Origin: Oscillospiraceae bacterium
Lineage (GTDB): Bacteria; Bacillota; Clostridia; Oscillospirales; Ruminococcaceae
Direction: 5' to 3'
DNA: 64,000 nucleotides
Assembly: GCA_902790675.1 (NCBI GenBank)
Contig: CADASU010000001.1
Span: 212,540-276,539, forward strand
Of this stretch, positions 27,975 through 37,586 are shown piece after piece. Within the stretch, counting starts at the first letter, position 1. The number at the start of each line of letters is the position of its first letter. The notes below the pieces were generated by a model. That model saw only the letters and a program-made list of their open reading frames with translations, had not been told where the DNA came from and did not search any database. The translations under genes were made by a program, and so were the position numbers.

Positions 27975-28532
27975 CTATATCTCAATCTTTCCTTCAACAA
28001 TTAACATTTTCACTTTTAAAATTGCACATATAGTTTTAGCATCCTGAACCATTCCATAAAGTATTTTTTCAGATATATCATCTAAAGAATATTTTTCTAC
28101 CTGCAAAAATTCTCCTTCGTCTAAATTTAAATTGCCCGCCTTAGTTAAATTAGTAGCAACATATAAATATATAACCTCATCACAATAACCAGGAGAAGGG
28201 TATATTGCCCCCAAATCAAGCCAATTAGCTGCTTTAAACCCGGTTTCCTCCAGAAGCTCTCTTTTAGCCGCACCCAAAGGAGACTCTCCTATAACATCTA
28301 ATTTACCTGCAGGAAGCTCTAAAAGCTGTTTATTAAGAGCATATCTAAATTGGCGAACCAATAGCAAATTTTTATCATCATCTATAGCAACAACGCAGCA
28401 GGCACCGTTATGTCTAACCACTTCCCTTCGCGCTTCATTGCCATCTGGCAAAGCAACAAAATCTTCCTGCACTGTTAATATTTTCCCCGAATAGACCGTT
28501 TCCCCACGTAATCTAATTTCCTTTAATTCCAC
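27975..28532 (-). CDS. NUDIX hydrolase, ADP-ribose pyrophosphatase type
   Basis: The protein has 185 residues. The Nudix box reads GKLDVIGESPLGAAKRELLEETGF, matching GX5EX7REUXEEXGU with one shift around the first glycine. The N-terminal region ETVYSGKILTVQEDFVALPDGN and the LLELPAG segment are those of ADP-ribose pyrophosphatases (NudF/YqkG). It would hydrolyse ADP-ribose to AMP and ribose 5-phosphate. The GTG at 28532 is chosen because GGAGGG lies seven bases upstream. It is the first gene of a pair with the DUF1624 protein. Confidence 0.9.
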   Translation of the reverse strand: MELKEIRLRGETVYSGKILTVQEDFVALPDGNEARREVVRHNGACCVVAIDDDKNLLLVRQFRYALNKQLLELPAGKLDVIGESPLGAAKRELLEETGFKAANWLDLGAIYPSPGYCDEVIYLYVATNLTKAGNLNLDEGEFLQVEKYSLDDISEKILYGMVQDAKTICAILKVKMLIVEGKIEI

Positions 28533-28715
28533 AAGAAAACCCTCCATATCTTTAAAAAGCACGAATCATTTTAACAAACAAGCAAGATAAACACATCATT
28601 TTCATTCATTATTACATAAAATTCAAAAAAAATCAATATACTTTATAATGACCATTAGAAATTAAGACAATATTTAAAAACTAAAATAAATAACATTAAT
28701 AATGGAGGCACACCA

Positions 28716-29603
28716 ATGGATAATTTTTATCTTAATCCACCCAGATACGACTCTATTCGAAAAAAAATGGCACAAATTAAAAAAAACAATCCTCAAATTA
28801 AATTGTTTTGCATAGGACAATCAATATTAAAAAGGAGAATATATGCGCTAGGAATTGGAAATTTAAAAAACGCTGTTCTTTTCACCGGTGCAATACATGC
28901 TCAAGAATGGTTAACATGTTCTTTGCTCCTACGTTTTTTTGAAGAATTATCCGAAAAGCATGATTTATATGGAGTTGACTTAAAAGACATTTTTACTAAT
29001 AGAGGTTTAATTGTAGTTCCCATGTGCAATCCAGATGGAGTTGAAATTGCCCTCGGCGGCCCAAAAACCGCCAAACGCCTTTGCTCTCCAGTTCAATTTA
29101 TAATGAAAAAGTCAAATCAATCATGGCAAGCAAATGCGAGAGGAGTAGATTTAAATCATAATTTTGATGCTGGATGGAAACAGCTAAGACAACTTGAACG
29201 AACTAAAGGAATAATAGCTCCTTCTCCAAGACAATATGGTGGAATATGTCCACAATCTGAACCAGAAACCAAAGCGCTTGTTTGTTTATGCAATAATTTT
29301 GATATAAAAAAAGTCATAGCGTTCCATTCACAAGGTGAAGAAATTTACTACTATTACGGAAAAAACACACCACCCGAGTCTGCACTAATGGCCGATGCTC
29401 TAGCAGCCTCTTCAGGATATACAGTCTGTCAGCCAACCGGCCTCGCATCTCACGGCGGATTTAAAGATTGGTTTATAAAATGTAAGTGTCGCCCAGGTTT
29501 CACAATTGAAATAGGAAAAGGAGAAAATCCACTTCCAATCGAAATGTTAGAACCAATCTATAACAAATTAAAAGAAATGCTAGTAATTGCAACTCTATTA
29601 TAG
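28716..29603 (+). CDS. M14 family zinc carboxypeptidase
   Basis: The protein has 295 residues. Zinc ligands H61 and E64 sit in GAIHAQEW, the third ligand H204 is in AFHSQ, and the catalytic glutamate E265 is in FTIEIGKG. CNPDGVEIA and RGVDLNHNFDAGW are typical of gamma-D-glutamyl-diaminopimelate endopeptidase-like M14 members (MpaA/ENP1). There is no signal peptide, so it is probably cytoplasmic and may recycle wall peptides. This substrate is inferred from the subfamily. GGAGG precedes the ATG. Confidence 0.88.
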   Translation: MDNFYLNPPRYDSIRKKMAQIKKNNPQIKLFCIGQSILKRRIYALGIGNLKNAVLFTGAIHAQEWLTCSLLLRFFEELSEKHDLYGVDLKDIFTNRGLIVVPMCNPDGVEIALGGPKTAKRLCSPVQFIMKKSNQSWQANARGVDLNHNFDAGWKQLRQLERTKGIIAPSPRQYGGICPQSEPETKALVCLCNNFDIKKVIAFHSQGEEIYYYYGKNTPPESALMADALAASSGYTVCQPTGLASHGGFKDWFIKCKCRPGFTIEIGKGENPLPIEMLEPIYNKLKEMLVIATLL

Positions 29604-29649
29604 TAATATTTTTAAATTTAGTTTTCCTATAATTCACAAGAATATAAAA

Positions 29650-29689
29650 ACATTTAGTTTAATTATTTACCTAAAATTAAACTAAATGT
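29650..29689. terminator. Bidirectional terminator
   Basis: A perfect 15-bp inverted repeat (29650-29664, 29675-29689) lies between the convergent M14 peptidase and LytM-protein genes. Confidence 0.8.
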
Positions 29690-29698
29690 CTATAAGCT

Positions 29699-30412
29699 TT
29701 ATTTCAAATAATCCATAGGGTTAACCCATACATCATCTTTTTTCATTCCGAAATGTAGATGCTCTGGCAAAGCATTTTCAAGCTGATTAGATGTTCCAAC
29801 AGACCCTATAACATCCCCGCTTTTCAATTGCTGATCTAACTTTACTTGAATCTTTTCATTTAATCCATAATAATAGCTCTTCATTCCACTACCATGATCA
29901 ACTACAATACAAGTCCCCCACATATTGTCATTAGTTATATCACAAACTGTTCCATCAGCAGCTACTTTAACAGGTGTGGATTGTTTAGCTGCTATATCAA
30001 CTCCATCATGAGTTCTCCAATCGCCCATAGTTTCCGACTTAACCAATTCACCTTTAGAAAATTCCTGAATGATTTCACCCTTTACAGGCATAAAAAATTT
30101 ACATTTCGTAACTTTGTTATTAGCAGATTTTTCTTTTTTCTTTGATTTTTCATTTTCCTTGTCTTCAACTGCAGAAGCAGGCTTTTTAGATGCGTTAGAA
30201 TCTTCCTTTTTAACATTTTGCTTTTGATCGTTTGTTTTAACAGCGCTACCATCGGAAACATTAGCATTTAAATTTGGTGATTGTTTCATTGGTTCTGTTG
30301 TTCTGCTTATAGCAATAACGGTTGTTATTATAACTGCTATTAAGCCAAAAATAATTGCAATATAAAACCCTTTTCTAGAAGTCTTAGCGCCATCGTTGTT
30401 AACATTTTTCAT
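29699..30412 (-). CDS. M23/LytM peptidase-domain membrane protein, SpoIIQ-like
   Basis: The protein has 237 residues. A single transmembrane segment lies at about residues 15-36, a charged lysine/asparagine-rich linker spans about 40-100, and a LytM domain covers about 103-237. The metal-binding residues H135 and D139 (HDGVD) and H218/H220 (HLH) are all present, so it could be catalytic, unlike Bacillus SpoIIQ, which lacks one. Architecture fits the forespore channel protein SpoIIQ of Clostridia, though another membrane endopeptidase is possible. GGGAGG precedes the ATG. Confidence 0.75.
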   Translation of the reverse strand: MKNVNNDGAKTSRKGFYIAIIFGLIAVIITTVIAISRTTEPMKQSPNLNANVSDGSAVKTNDQKQNVKKEDSNASKKPASAVEDKENEKSKKKEKSANNKVTKCKFFMPVKGEIIQEFSKGELVKSETMGDWRTHDGVDIAAKQSTPVKVAADGTVCDITNDNMWGTCIVVDHGSGMKSYYYGLNEKIQVKLDQQLKSGDVIGSVGTSNQLENALPEHLHFGMKKDDVWVNPMDYLK

Positions 30413-30631
30413 TATATCATTCCTCCCACATGCCCCTTAAGCACATTAATTTTATGATATTTTTGAAATAATTCATATAAATATTATGTTGTAAAACAAT
30501 CGATTTTATTCAATAAAATAACAGTTAAAAATTGTAAATTTATAATAACTAAAATTTAAATATTGAAAGAATATTATTAAAGTTTATACACACAATAAAT
30601 ATCATTTACTATTAAAAAGGAGGAATTAAAA

Positions 30632-30841
30632 TTGTTAGATAAACTTGCTCTATCTTTAACAATAATTGGCGGTATTATTTGGGGCATTGTTGGCGTATTT
30701 GGAATAAATGTTGTTGAAGTATTGTTTAACGGTTCTCTTAATATTATAGCTCGAATTATTTATACTTTGGTTGGCCTATCTAGTTTGTGGTGTATATCAT
30801 TAGTATTTCGTGAAAATTCAGTTGCAAATAGAGAACTTTAA
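30632..30841 (+). CDS. DUF378 small membrane protein
   Basis: The protein has 69 residues and two transmembrane segments. The family pattern LALSLTIIGGIIWGIVGVFGINVVE is followed by RIIYTLVGLSSLW, typical of DUF378. The function is unknown. It starts with TTG; AAGGAGG at 30617-30623 places the start clearly. It is a single-gene unit followed by a terminator shared with the glycogen operon. Confidence 0.85.
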   Translation: MLDKLALSLTIIGGIIWGIVGVFGINVVEVLFNGSLNIIARIIYTLVGLSSLWCISLVFRENSVANREL

Positions 30842-30849
30842 AAGAAAAT

Positions 30850-30888
30850 AAAAAATCACTATTCAGTTTTTAAGAATAGTGATTTTTT
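30850..30888. terminator. Bidirectional terminator
   Basis: A perfect 15-bp stem with A6 and T6 flanks (30850-30864, 30874-30888) ends both the DUF378 gene and the glycogen operon. Confidence 0.9.
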
Positions 30889-30889
30889 A

Positions 30890-32311
30890 TTATTTTAATC
30901 CCAGTGTATCCTGATAGAGAAACATATATTTAGCTGCAGATTCATCCCAACTAAAGTTACATTTCATTGCATATTTAACTAAACCTTCCCACGCAACTTT
31001 ATCTTCATATATTCTTTTAGCTCTAAACAATGCATAGTTCATATCATCAGCATTATATTGTTTAAAACAAAAGCCATTTCCTGCTCCCAAAGAACAATCA
31101 CGTATTGAATCTCTAAGCCCACCAGTTTCTCTAACTATAGGAATAGATCCATACCTAAGGGCAATCATTTGCGATAATCCACAAGGTTCAGATTGAGATG
31201 GCATTAAAAACATATCGCTGCCTGCATATATTTTTTTAGATAAAAATTTATTATATCCAATATACACTGCTATTCTATCAGGATATCTATCACGCATATT
31301 ATTAAAAAAGCTCTCAAATCTATATTCACCAGAACCCAAAACAACAAATTTAAACCCGCTTTTTAATAAATATTCTAATGCATATTCTACAAGATCAAGC
31401 CCCTTGTGTTTAACCATCCTGCTAACAATTCCAACAACAGGTTGCTTATCGTTAGATATTTTCATATCTAAGCACAACTGCTTTCTATTTTTTTTCTTAC
31501 CCAATATGTTTTCTGGAGAATAATTGTGATATATATTTTTATCTGTTTGGGGATTGTTAATATCATAATCTATACCATTTAAAATCCCACAAAATTTATA
31601 TGAGTGGGCCGAAAGTTCCCTGTCTAAACCACGCCCATACCAAAAACTTTTCAATTCTTCAGCATAGCTCGGACTAACAGTTGTAACTTTATCTGAGCTC
31701 TCAATAGCAGCTTTAATCATATTTAAACATCCGTCATATTGCATTAAACCTATTGAACTTCCCGGCAGACCTAAAACGTCTCCAATTAGCTCCAGCCCAT
31801 ACTTCCCTTGATATTCTATATTGTGTATTGTAAAAATAGTTTTAATATTAGAATATCTGCTATCATAGCGATAATATACATTAAAATATACGGGTATCAT
31901 AGCTGTTTGCCAATCATGACAGTGCAATATATCTGGAATATAATCTATGTTCTGAATTAATTCTAAAACAGCTTTAGAAAAAAACGCAAATCTCTCTGCA
32001 TCATCATAAAAACCATATATTCCATCTCTCTTAAAATAATATTCATTGTCTAGGAAATAAAAAATAACACCATCATTGTTGTACTGATATACTCCACAGT
32101 ATTGGTTTCTCCAGCTAAGCGAAACATTGAAATTACAAACATAAGCCATTTTTTTCTTTAAATCATCTGATATATTGGAATATAGCGGCACAACCACCCT
32201 ACAAACTAATCCTTTAACTCTAAGTGCCTTTGGCAAGGACCCTATAACATCTCCTAACCCCCCTGAAGCAACAAAAGGATTTGCCTCACTTGCCGCAAAT
32301 AATATTTTCAC
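30890..32311 (-). CDS. glgA: Glycogen synthase (ADP-glucose, GT5)
   Basis: The protein has 473 residues and transfers glucose from ADP-glucose to a growing alpha-1,4-glucan. The N-terminal motif usually KTGGLGDV reads ASGGLGDV here, so the lysine is replaced by alanine; this variant occurs in other Clostridia as far as I know. The C-terminal part has VSRMVKHKGLDLV and PSQSEPCGLSQMIALRYGSIPIVRETGGL. It starts with GTG after AGGAGG. It is the last gene of the glgB-glgC-glgD-glgA operon. Confidence 0.94.
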   Translation of the reverse strand: MKILFAASEANPFVASGGLGDVIGSLPKALRVKGLVCRVVVPLYSNISDDLKKKMAYVCNFNVSLSWRNQYCGVYQYNNDGVIFYFLDNEYYFKRDGIYGFYDDAERFAFFSKAVLELIQNIDYIPDILHCHDWQTAMIPVYFNVYYRYDSRYSNIKTIFTIHNIEYQGKYGLELIGDVLGLPGSSIGLMQYDGCLNMIKAAIESSDKVTTVSPSYAEELKSFWYGRGLDRELSAHSYKFCGILNGIDYDINNPQTDKNIYHNYSPENILGKKKNRKQLCLDMKISNDKQPVVGIVSRMVKHKGLDLVEYALEYLLKSGFKFVVLGSGEYRFESFFNNMRDRYPDRIAVYIGYNKFLSKKIYAGSDMFLMPSQSEPCGLSQMIALRYGSIPIVRETGGLRDSIRDCSLGAGNGFCFKQYNADDMNYALFRAKRIYEDKVAWEGLVKYAMKCNFSWDESAAKYMFLYQDTLGLK

Positions 32312-32341
32312 GTCATTTCCTCCTAATAATATAAAATCATA

Positions 32342-33469
32342 TTAAATATTAGTGTTTTTTGAAATATAAGTAGGATATTGTTCATTAGAAATTAAAGTTC
32401 GTCCGCTTTGTATTCTAACGTTTTTATCACTTATAACATACTGCAAGTCACAATCTTCTCCAACACTTGTTCTCTGCATCAATATGGAATTTTTAACATA
32501 AGTTCCTGAGGAAACTTTGCATCCTCTAAAAATTATAGAATGTTCAACACGCCCATCAATTATACACCCATCGGCAATAAAACTATCAGAAATTTTGGAG
32601 TTAACGCCATATTTCACAGGAGCTTCATCACTAACTTTAGTATAAATAGGCCTGTCAAAATTAAATAATTTTTCTCTAACTTCATATTTTAATAAATCCA
32701 TATTAGCTTTATAATATGATTTCAAAGAACAAATGGGATAAACATATCCTTTGTATTCTATTCCTCTTATTTTATGCTCTTTACATTTTTTTTGTAAAAA
32801 ATCACGATCTAGTTTATACTCACCCTTACATATGGAGTTTATAATTAAATTCTGCAAAAAGTTGCGTTCAAAAATAAAAATATTAAGAGAAAAATTCATA
32901 CATCCCTCTATACTGGGATTGATCATAACTTCTTTTAATATATTATCATTGTCAAAATTAAAAATAACAGAATTGCTTGCCATTTCTTTATCTAAAATAT
33001 CATTCTTATAAATAGCAGAAACATCTGCGCCTTTCTTTATATGTTCATTAATAAGCGCAGAATAGTCTATATTAGCAACCAAATCACAATCACTTAAAAG
33101 AATATATTTGCAAGGAATTCTTTTAATAAACTCTAAAGCAGCGCCAAGAGCTTCAAGTTTTCCATGATATATCCCAAAGTTTTTATTTCCATATGGAGGT
33201 AATATTTTTAGCCCACCTCTTTTTCGCGCTAAATCCCACTCACTTCCATTGTCAATATGTTCCATCAAAGATTGATAGTTTGCTTTTGTTACTATTCCGA
33301 TATCAATTATTCCAGCATTTATGCAATTAGAAAGAGGAAAATCCACCATTCTATATCTCCCGCCAAAAGGAACAGACGCAAATGTTCTGTCTTTAGTCAA
33401 ATTAGGTATAGACGAATCGTGCATATTAGCAAAAATAATGGCTCCAACCGTTCTCTCATTTATTAACAT
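32342..33469 (-). CDS. glgD: GlgD, regulatory-type subunit of ADP-glucose pyrophosphorylase
   Basis: The protein has 375 residues and is homologous to GlgC, but the N-terminal nucleotide-binding loop is degenerate (NLTKDRTFASVPFGGRYRMVDFPLSNC instead of the GGxGxRL pattern). The C-terminal left-handed beta-helix repeats are retained. In Firmicutes GlgD pairs with GlgC and raises its activity. It lies directly after glgC, with GGAG upstream of the ATG. Length is the usual GlgD size. Confidence 0.92.
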   Translation of the reverse strand: MLINERTVGAIIFANMHDSSIPNLTKDRTFASVPFGGRYRMVDFPLSNCINAGIIDIGIVTKANYQSLMEHIDNGSEWDLARKRGGLKILPPYGNKNFGIYHGKLEALGAALEFIKRIPCKYILLSDCDLVANIDYSALINEHIKKGADVSAIYKNDILDKEMASNSVIFNFDNDNILKEVMINPSIEGCMNFSLNIFIFERNFLQNLIINSICKGEYKLDRDFLQKKCKEHKIRGIEYKGYVYPICSLKSYYKANMDLLKYEVREKLFNFDRPIYTKVSDEAPVKYGVNSKISDSFIADGCIIDGRVEHSIIFRGCKVSSGTYVKNSILMQRTSVGEDCDLQYVISDKNVRIQSGRTLISNEQYPTYISKNTNI

Positions 33470-33511
33470 ATTAATCTCCTCAATTAAAAAGCTTATTAAA
33501 TAGCATTAACA

Positions 33512-34690
33512 TTATAACGACACTTTTTCAGAGTCTCTCAACTTGGTATTTGGCCCCACAACAGTTATTTTTCTGTTATTTAGTCTACAAACCAAATCTT
33601 CCGATATTCCAATTGATGCGTTATTCCCAATATAGCAATTGGCTCCTATAAGCGAATAATTTATGCTAGCCCCAGATTTAATTATGCAATTAGACATTAC
33701 TATGCTATTATTAACCGTGGCTCCTTTTTCAACAATAACTCCTGGAGATAAAACTGAATAGTTAATATCACCATATATTTGGCAACCTTCCGTAACAACG
33801 GACTGGCAAACACTCGCTTCTTTACCAACATAATGGGGTGGTTGTATGGCATTTCGGGTATATATTTTCCACTTCGGATTATATAAATTAAAACTACCAT
33901 TTTCTTTCAAAAGATCCATATTTGCTTCCCACAAATTATCAACAGTTCCAACATCCTTCCAATATCCTTTAAACTTATAGCTAACTAATCTCAATTTCTT
34001 ATCCAACATATTTGGAATAATGTTTTTACCAAAGTCATTTTTAGAACTAGGATCCATCTCGTCTTCTATAAGTAATTCTCTAAGTAAGTCCCAATTGAAA
34101 ATATATATTCCCATAGAAGCAAGCGTGCTCTTAGGCTGCTTGGGCTTTTCTTCAAATTCATAAATTAACCCTGAATCGTTGCAACTGAGTATTCCAAAAC
34201 GACTAGCTTCTTGCTTTGAAACCTCTTGCACTGCTACCGTACAATCTGCTTTGCGATATTTATGATATTTAAGCATTGTATCATAATTCATTTTATAAAT
34301 ATGATCACCCGATAAAATCAAAACATACTTAGGATCATATCTATCTATAAAACTAATGTTTTGATATATAGAATTCGCTGTCCCAGCATACCACTTAGCT
34401 CCTTTTGCACTTTCATATGGCGGCAAAATATGTACTCCTCCATATAATCTATCCAAATCCCATGGTTGGCCGGTTCCAATATATTCATTCAATAAAAAGG
34501 GGGAATATTGCGTCAAAACACCAACAGTATCTATTCCCGAATTAACACAATTAGATAAAGAAAAATCTATAATCCTATATTTTCCACCAAATTGAACAGC
34601 AGGTTTAGCCATCTTATAAGTTAAATCTCCTAGCCTACTTCCCTGTCCTCCAGCCAACAACATAGCAATACATTCTTTCTTAGCAAACAT
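33512..34690 (-). CDS. glgC: Glucose-1-phosphate adenylyltransferase
   Basis: The protein has 392 residues and makes ADP-glucose from glucose 1-phosphate and ATP. The N-terminal motif [30 protein letters not shown] is intact, as are the substrate region around [22 protein letters not shown], and FEEKPKQP. The C-terminal beta-helix is present. It is the catalytic partner of GlgD. ATG start; glgB lies upstream with about 105 nt between. Confidence 0.95.
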   Translation of the reverse strand: MFAKKECIAMLLAGGQGSRLGDLTYKMAKPAVQFGGKYRIIDFSLSNCVNSGIDTVGVLTQYSPFLLNEYIGTGQPWDLDRLYGGVHILPPYESAKGAKWYAGTANSIYQNISFIDRYDPKYVLILSGDHIYKMNYDTMLKYHKYRKADCTVAVQEVSKQEASRFGILSCNDSGLIYEFEEKPKQPKSTLASMGIYIFNWDLLRELLIEDEMDPSSKNDFGKNIIPNMLDKKLRLVSYKFKGYWKDVGTVDNLWEANMDLLKENGSFNLYNPKWKIYTRNAIQPPHYVGKEASVCQSVVTEGCQIYGDINYSVLSPGVIVEKGATVNNSIVMSNCIIKSGASINYSLIGANCYIGNNASIGISEDLVCRLNNRKITVVGPNTKLRDSEKVSL

Positions 34691-34795
34691 ATTTTCCCCC
34701 TTTGTTCACGTTAAAACACTTAAGCAATTAAAGCTTAAACTTCTTTAACTTCAATCAACAAAAACAAATCACGGTTAATTATGTCTTTTACAAAA

Positions 34796-36730
34796 TCAAA
34801 TATATTTCTTATTTTTTCTTGGTTTTTTCTTAGTTTTTTTAGGCTTTAAATAAACAGCACTCATATAAGGCAATTCTATTTCTATAGAATATTTATATCC
34901 ATGAAAAGGTATTTTATCAGAAGTAATAATATTTTTATTTAAAGTTCCATATCCACCATAGCACTTAGCATCTGAATTAAAGACCTCAACATATTCACAA
35001 TTAAACGGAACTCCTATTCGATATTTTTCACGCTCTATTGGACAAAAATTACACACAACAATAATTTCATTATTATTATTTCCAATTCGCCTAAAAGCAA
35101 TAATATTATTTTGATTATCATCGCAAGAAATCCAGCAAAAACCTTTACTGTCGCAGTCGTTAATCCATAATTCATTGTGTTCCAAATAAAATTTATTTAA
35201 CCTTTTAACATAAAATTGCAATTGCCTATGTTTTTCATAATCCAAAAGATTCCAATCCAACTGAGTTTGAAAATTCCACTCGTTAAACTGCCCAAACTCT
35301 TGCCCCATAAACAACAACTTTTTGCCTGGGTGAGCCATCATAAAGGCTAAATATACTCTAACACCTGCAAATTTTTGATCATAATCTCCTAAAATTTTAC
35401 CAATTAAAGACCCTTTTCCATATACCACCTCATCATGAGAAATAGGCAAAATATAATTTTCCGAGAAAGCATACCAAAATGAAAATATTATTTTTTCATG
35501 GTTATTCGCTCTAAAATAAGGGTCCATACCAATATAACTTAAACTATCATTCATCCACCCCATATTCCATTTATAGTTAAACCCAAGGCCTCCGCTTGTT
35601 TCAGGCTTAGTAACCATAGACCAAGCAGTTGATTCTTCAGCAATAATAATAAAATTAGGATTTTCTGTTAAAACCAATTTGTTTAACTTTCTTAAGAAAT
35701 CTATTGCTTCTAAATTTTCTTTCCCACCATATTCATTAGCAACCCACTCACCGTCTTTGCGATCATAGTCTAAATATAACATAGACGCTACGGCGTCCAC
35801 CCTTAAGCCGTCTATATGATATTCTTGCGCCCAATAATTAGCCGAAGAAATTAAAAAAGACACTACTTCATTTCTTCCAAAGTCAAAAACACACGTCCCC
35901 CAAGAATAATGCTCTCCTTTTCTAGGATCTGAATATTCATAGCAACAGCTTCCATCAAACCGATATAGTCCATGTGCATCCTTAGGAAAATGGGCTGGAA
36001 CCCAGTCTAAAATAACACCAATTTTTGCTTTATGAAACTCATTAATCATTCGTTTAAAGTCAAATGGCGTTCCATATCGCGACGTCGGCGCAAAATAACC
36101 TGTAACTTGATATCCCCACGATGCATCAAAAGGATATTCCGTTAAGGGCATAAATTCTACATGAGTATATCCCATATCTTTTAAATATGGTATAATTTCC
36201 TTTGCAAATTTTACATATGAAAAAAAATTGCCATCAGGATATTTTTTCCAAGAGCCCATATGCACTTCATATATATTCATAGGCAACTTTAAATGGTTAG
36301 AATTACTTTTAAATTTAATCCAACTATCGTCTTCCCAAGCCATTTCAGGGCACTTATAAAATTTAGTTGCATTTTTTGGGCGTGTTTCAAAATGAAACCC
36401 GTAAGGATCTGACTTTAAAAAAACCCTTCCATCATCAGATGTTATTTCAAATTTATAAAGATCGAACTGTTTCACGTCTTTAATAAAACATTCCCATATT
36501 CCTTTGTCATGCACCTTATTCATTACATTGGCATTACCCTGCCAATTGTTAAAATCTCCAACAACCGAAACCGATTTAGCATTAGGAGCCCAGCAACGAA
36601 AAGCAACAAATTCTTTGCCAAATTGCCTAGCACGATGCGCTCCAAAATATCTATATGAAAATATAGATTCTCCATTTAAAAAGTCATTTACTATCTTTAA
36701 ATTTTGCTTTTTTTCTTCCAAATTAACCAC
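34796..36730 (-). CDS. glgB: 1,4-alpha-glucan branching enzyme
   Basis: The protein has 644 residues. An N-terminal CBM48 domain spans about 25-125, followed by a GH13 barrel with nucleophile D312 (LRVDAVASM), acid/base E365 (AEES) and D433 (SHDEVV). A C-terminal beta domain and a lysine-rich tail close it. It introduces alpha-1,6 branches into glycogen. The start is GTG. As first gene of the operon it follows the promoter at 36838-36866. No glycogen phosphorylase gene is in view. Confidence 0.95.
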   Translation of the reverse strand: MVNLEEKKQNLKIVNDFLNGESIFSYRYFGAHRARQFGKEFVAFRCWAPNAKSVSVVGDFNNWQGNANVMNKVHDKGIWECFIKDVKQFDLYKFEITSDDGRVFLKSDPYGFHFETRPKNATKFYKCPEMAWEDDSWIKFKSNSNHLKLPMNIYEVHMGSWKKYPDGNFFSYVKFAKEIIPYLKDMGYTHVEFMPLTEYPFDASWGYQVTGYFAPTSRYGTPFDFKRMINEFHKAKIGVILDWVPAHFPKDAHGLYRFDGSCCYEYSDPRKGEHYSWGTCVFDFGRNEVVSFLISSANYWAQEYHIDGLRVDAVASMLYLDYDRKDGEWVANEYGGKENLEAIDFLRKLNKLVLTENPNFIIIAEESTAWSMVTKPETSGGLGFNYKWNMGWMNDSLSYIGMDPYFRANNHEKIIFSFWYAFSENYILPISHDEVVYGKGSLIGKILGDYDQKFAGVRVYLAFMMAHPGKKLLFMGQEFGQFNEWNFQTQLDWNLLDYEKHRQLQFYVKRLNKFYLEHNELWINDCDSKGFCWISCDDNQNNIIAFRRIGNNNNEIIVVCNFCPIEREKYRIGVPFNCEYVEVFNSDAKCYGGYGTLNKNIITSDKIPFHGYKYSIEIELPYMSAVYLKPKKTKKKPRKNKKYI

Positions 36731-36825
36731 AAACTAAACTCACCACACTTTGAAGTTTATTTATATCTACTCAGAAAAATAGCCATAGGTAAATTAAAAC
36801 GCTTAAACAATTTTTAAATAATTAA

Positions 36826-36843
36826 TATAATGTTAACATTATA
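36826..36843. repeat. Perfect 18-bp palindrome over the glg promoter -10 box
   Basis: TATAATGTTAACATTATA is a perfect palindrome whose right half forms the -10 box of the glgB promoter. It could be an operator. A related imperfect palindrome with TGTTA and TAACA halves lies at about 36968-36995. Confidence 0.5.
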
Positions 36844-36866
36844 CCAAAATCATTAACAAATAACAA
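36838..36866 (-). promoter_or_regulatory. Promoter of the glycogen operon
   Basis: On the minus strand TTGTTA (36861-36866), a 17-bp spacer and TATAAT (36838-36843) are present. Confidence 0.6.
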
Positions 36867-37085
36867 CAAATATTAATTAATTTATATAAAACTGTCACAA
36901 ATTATAAAAAAAAATATTTTTATCAGTTATTTTATCTAATAAAAATATATACATATCAACTGAGTTTTATTATTATATGTTATCATTAACATAATAATTC
37001 AATTTCATTATAAAGCAAAATAAAAACTAATATTTAAACAAAAAACGGACACAATAAAATCAAAATTTCATCTGGAGGATAAAAA

Positions 37086-37538
37086 ATGGCAAAAAAATTA
37101 TGGCTAGCTTGTATTGGAGGATATTCATATTTCCTATTAGAATTAATATATAACGGAAATAGTAGCTGGTTTTCCTTTGTTTTAGGCGGAATATGCTTTA
37201 CAATTATTGGCAAAATTAGACTTTTTAATTTAAACAATATATATAAATGTATTATATCTGGAATAATGATAACCGCAGTAGAACTTTTAACAGGAATATT
37301 TTTTAATTTAATTCTAAATTGGAAAATGTGGGACTATTCTCTATTACCATTTAATATACTCGGCCAAATTTGCCTACCATTCAGCTTAATATGGATTATC
37401 CTGTCATTCCCAGCAATCAAAATAAATGAAATGCTAGCTAAAAAAATATATGCTAACAAATTGCCCGCTAATAAAATTAAACAAAATCTCTCAACCAATT
37501 TAAATGGTAATGTTAAATCCCATATAAAAATATCCTAG
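37086..37538 (+). CDS. ABC_trans_CmpB-like (type IV) membrane protein
   Basis: The protein has 150 residues with four hydrophobic segments. It resembles the PF06541 putative ABC-transporter type IV family: SYFLLELIY near the N-terminus, ELLTGIFFNLILNWKMWDYS in the middle, and NILGQICLPFSLIWIILS near the C-terminus. Its role is unknown, and no ATPase neighbour is present. GGAGG precedes the ATG. It is divergent from glgB and convergent with proA. Confidence 0.75.
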   Translation: MAKKLWLACIGGYSYFLLELIYNGNSSWFSFVLGGICFTIIGKIRLFNLNNIYKCIISGIMITAVELLTGIFFNLILNWKMWDYSLLPFNILGQICLPFSLIWIILSFPAIKINEMLAKKIYANKLPANKIKQNLSTNLNGNVKSHIKIS

Positions 37539-37539
37539 C

Positions 37540-37573
37540 AAAAAATAAAAGATGTCAATATAAATCGACATCT
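37540..37573 (-). terminator. Terminator after proA
   Basis: An AGATGTC/GACATCT stem (37550-37556, 37567-37573) has a T-rich tract on the minus strand. Confidence 0.6.
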
Positions 37574-37586
37574 CAATTCAATAAAA

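Larger units (their letters stand above)
36731..37085. other. AT-rich divergent region upstream of glgB
   Basis: This region holds the glycogen promoter and two palindromes: perfect 36826-36843 and imperfect about 36968-36995, both with TGTTA/TAACA halves. No ORF of note was seen. Confidence 0.5.
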
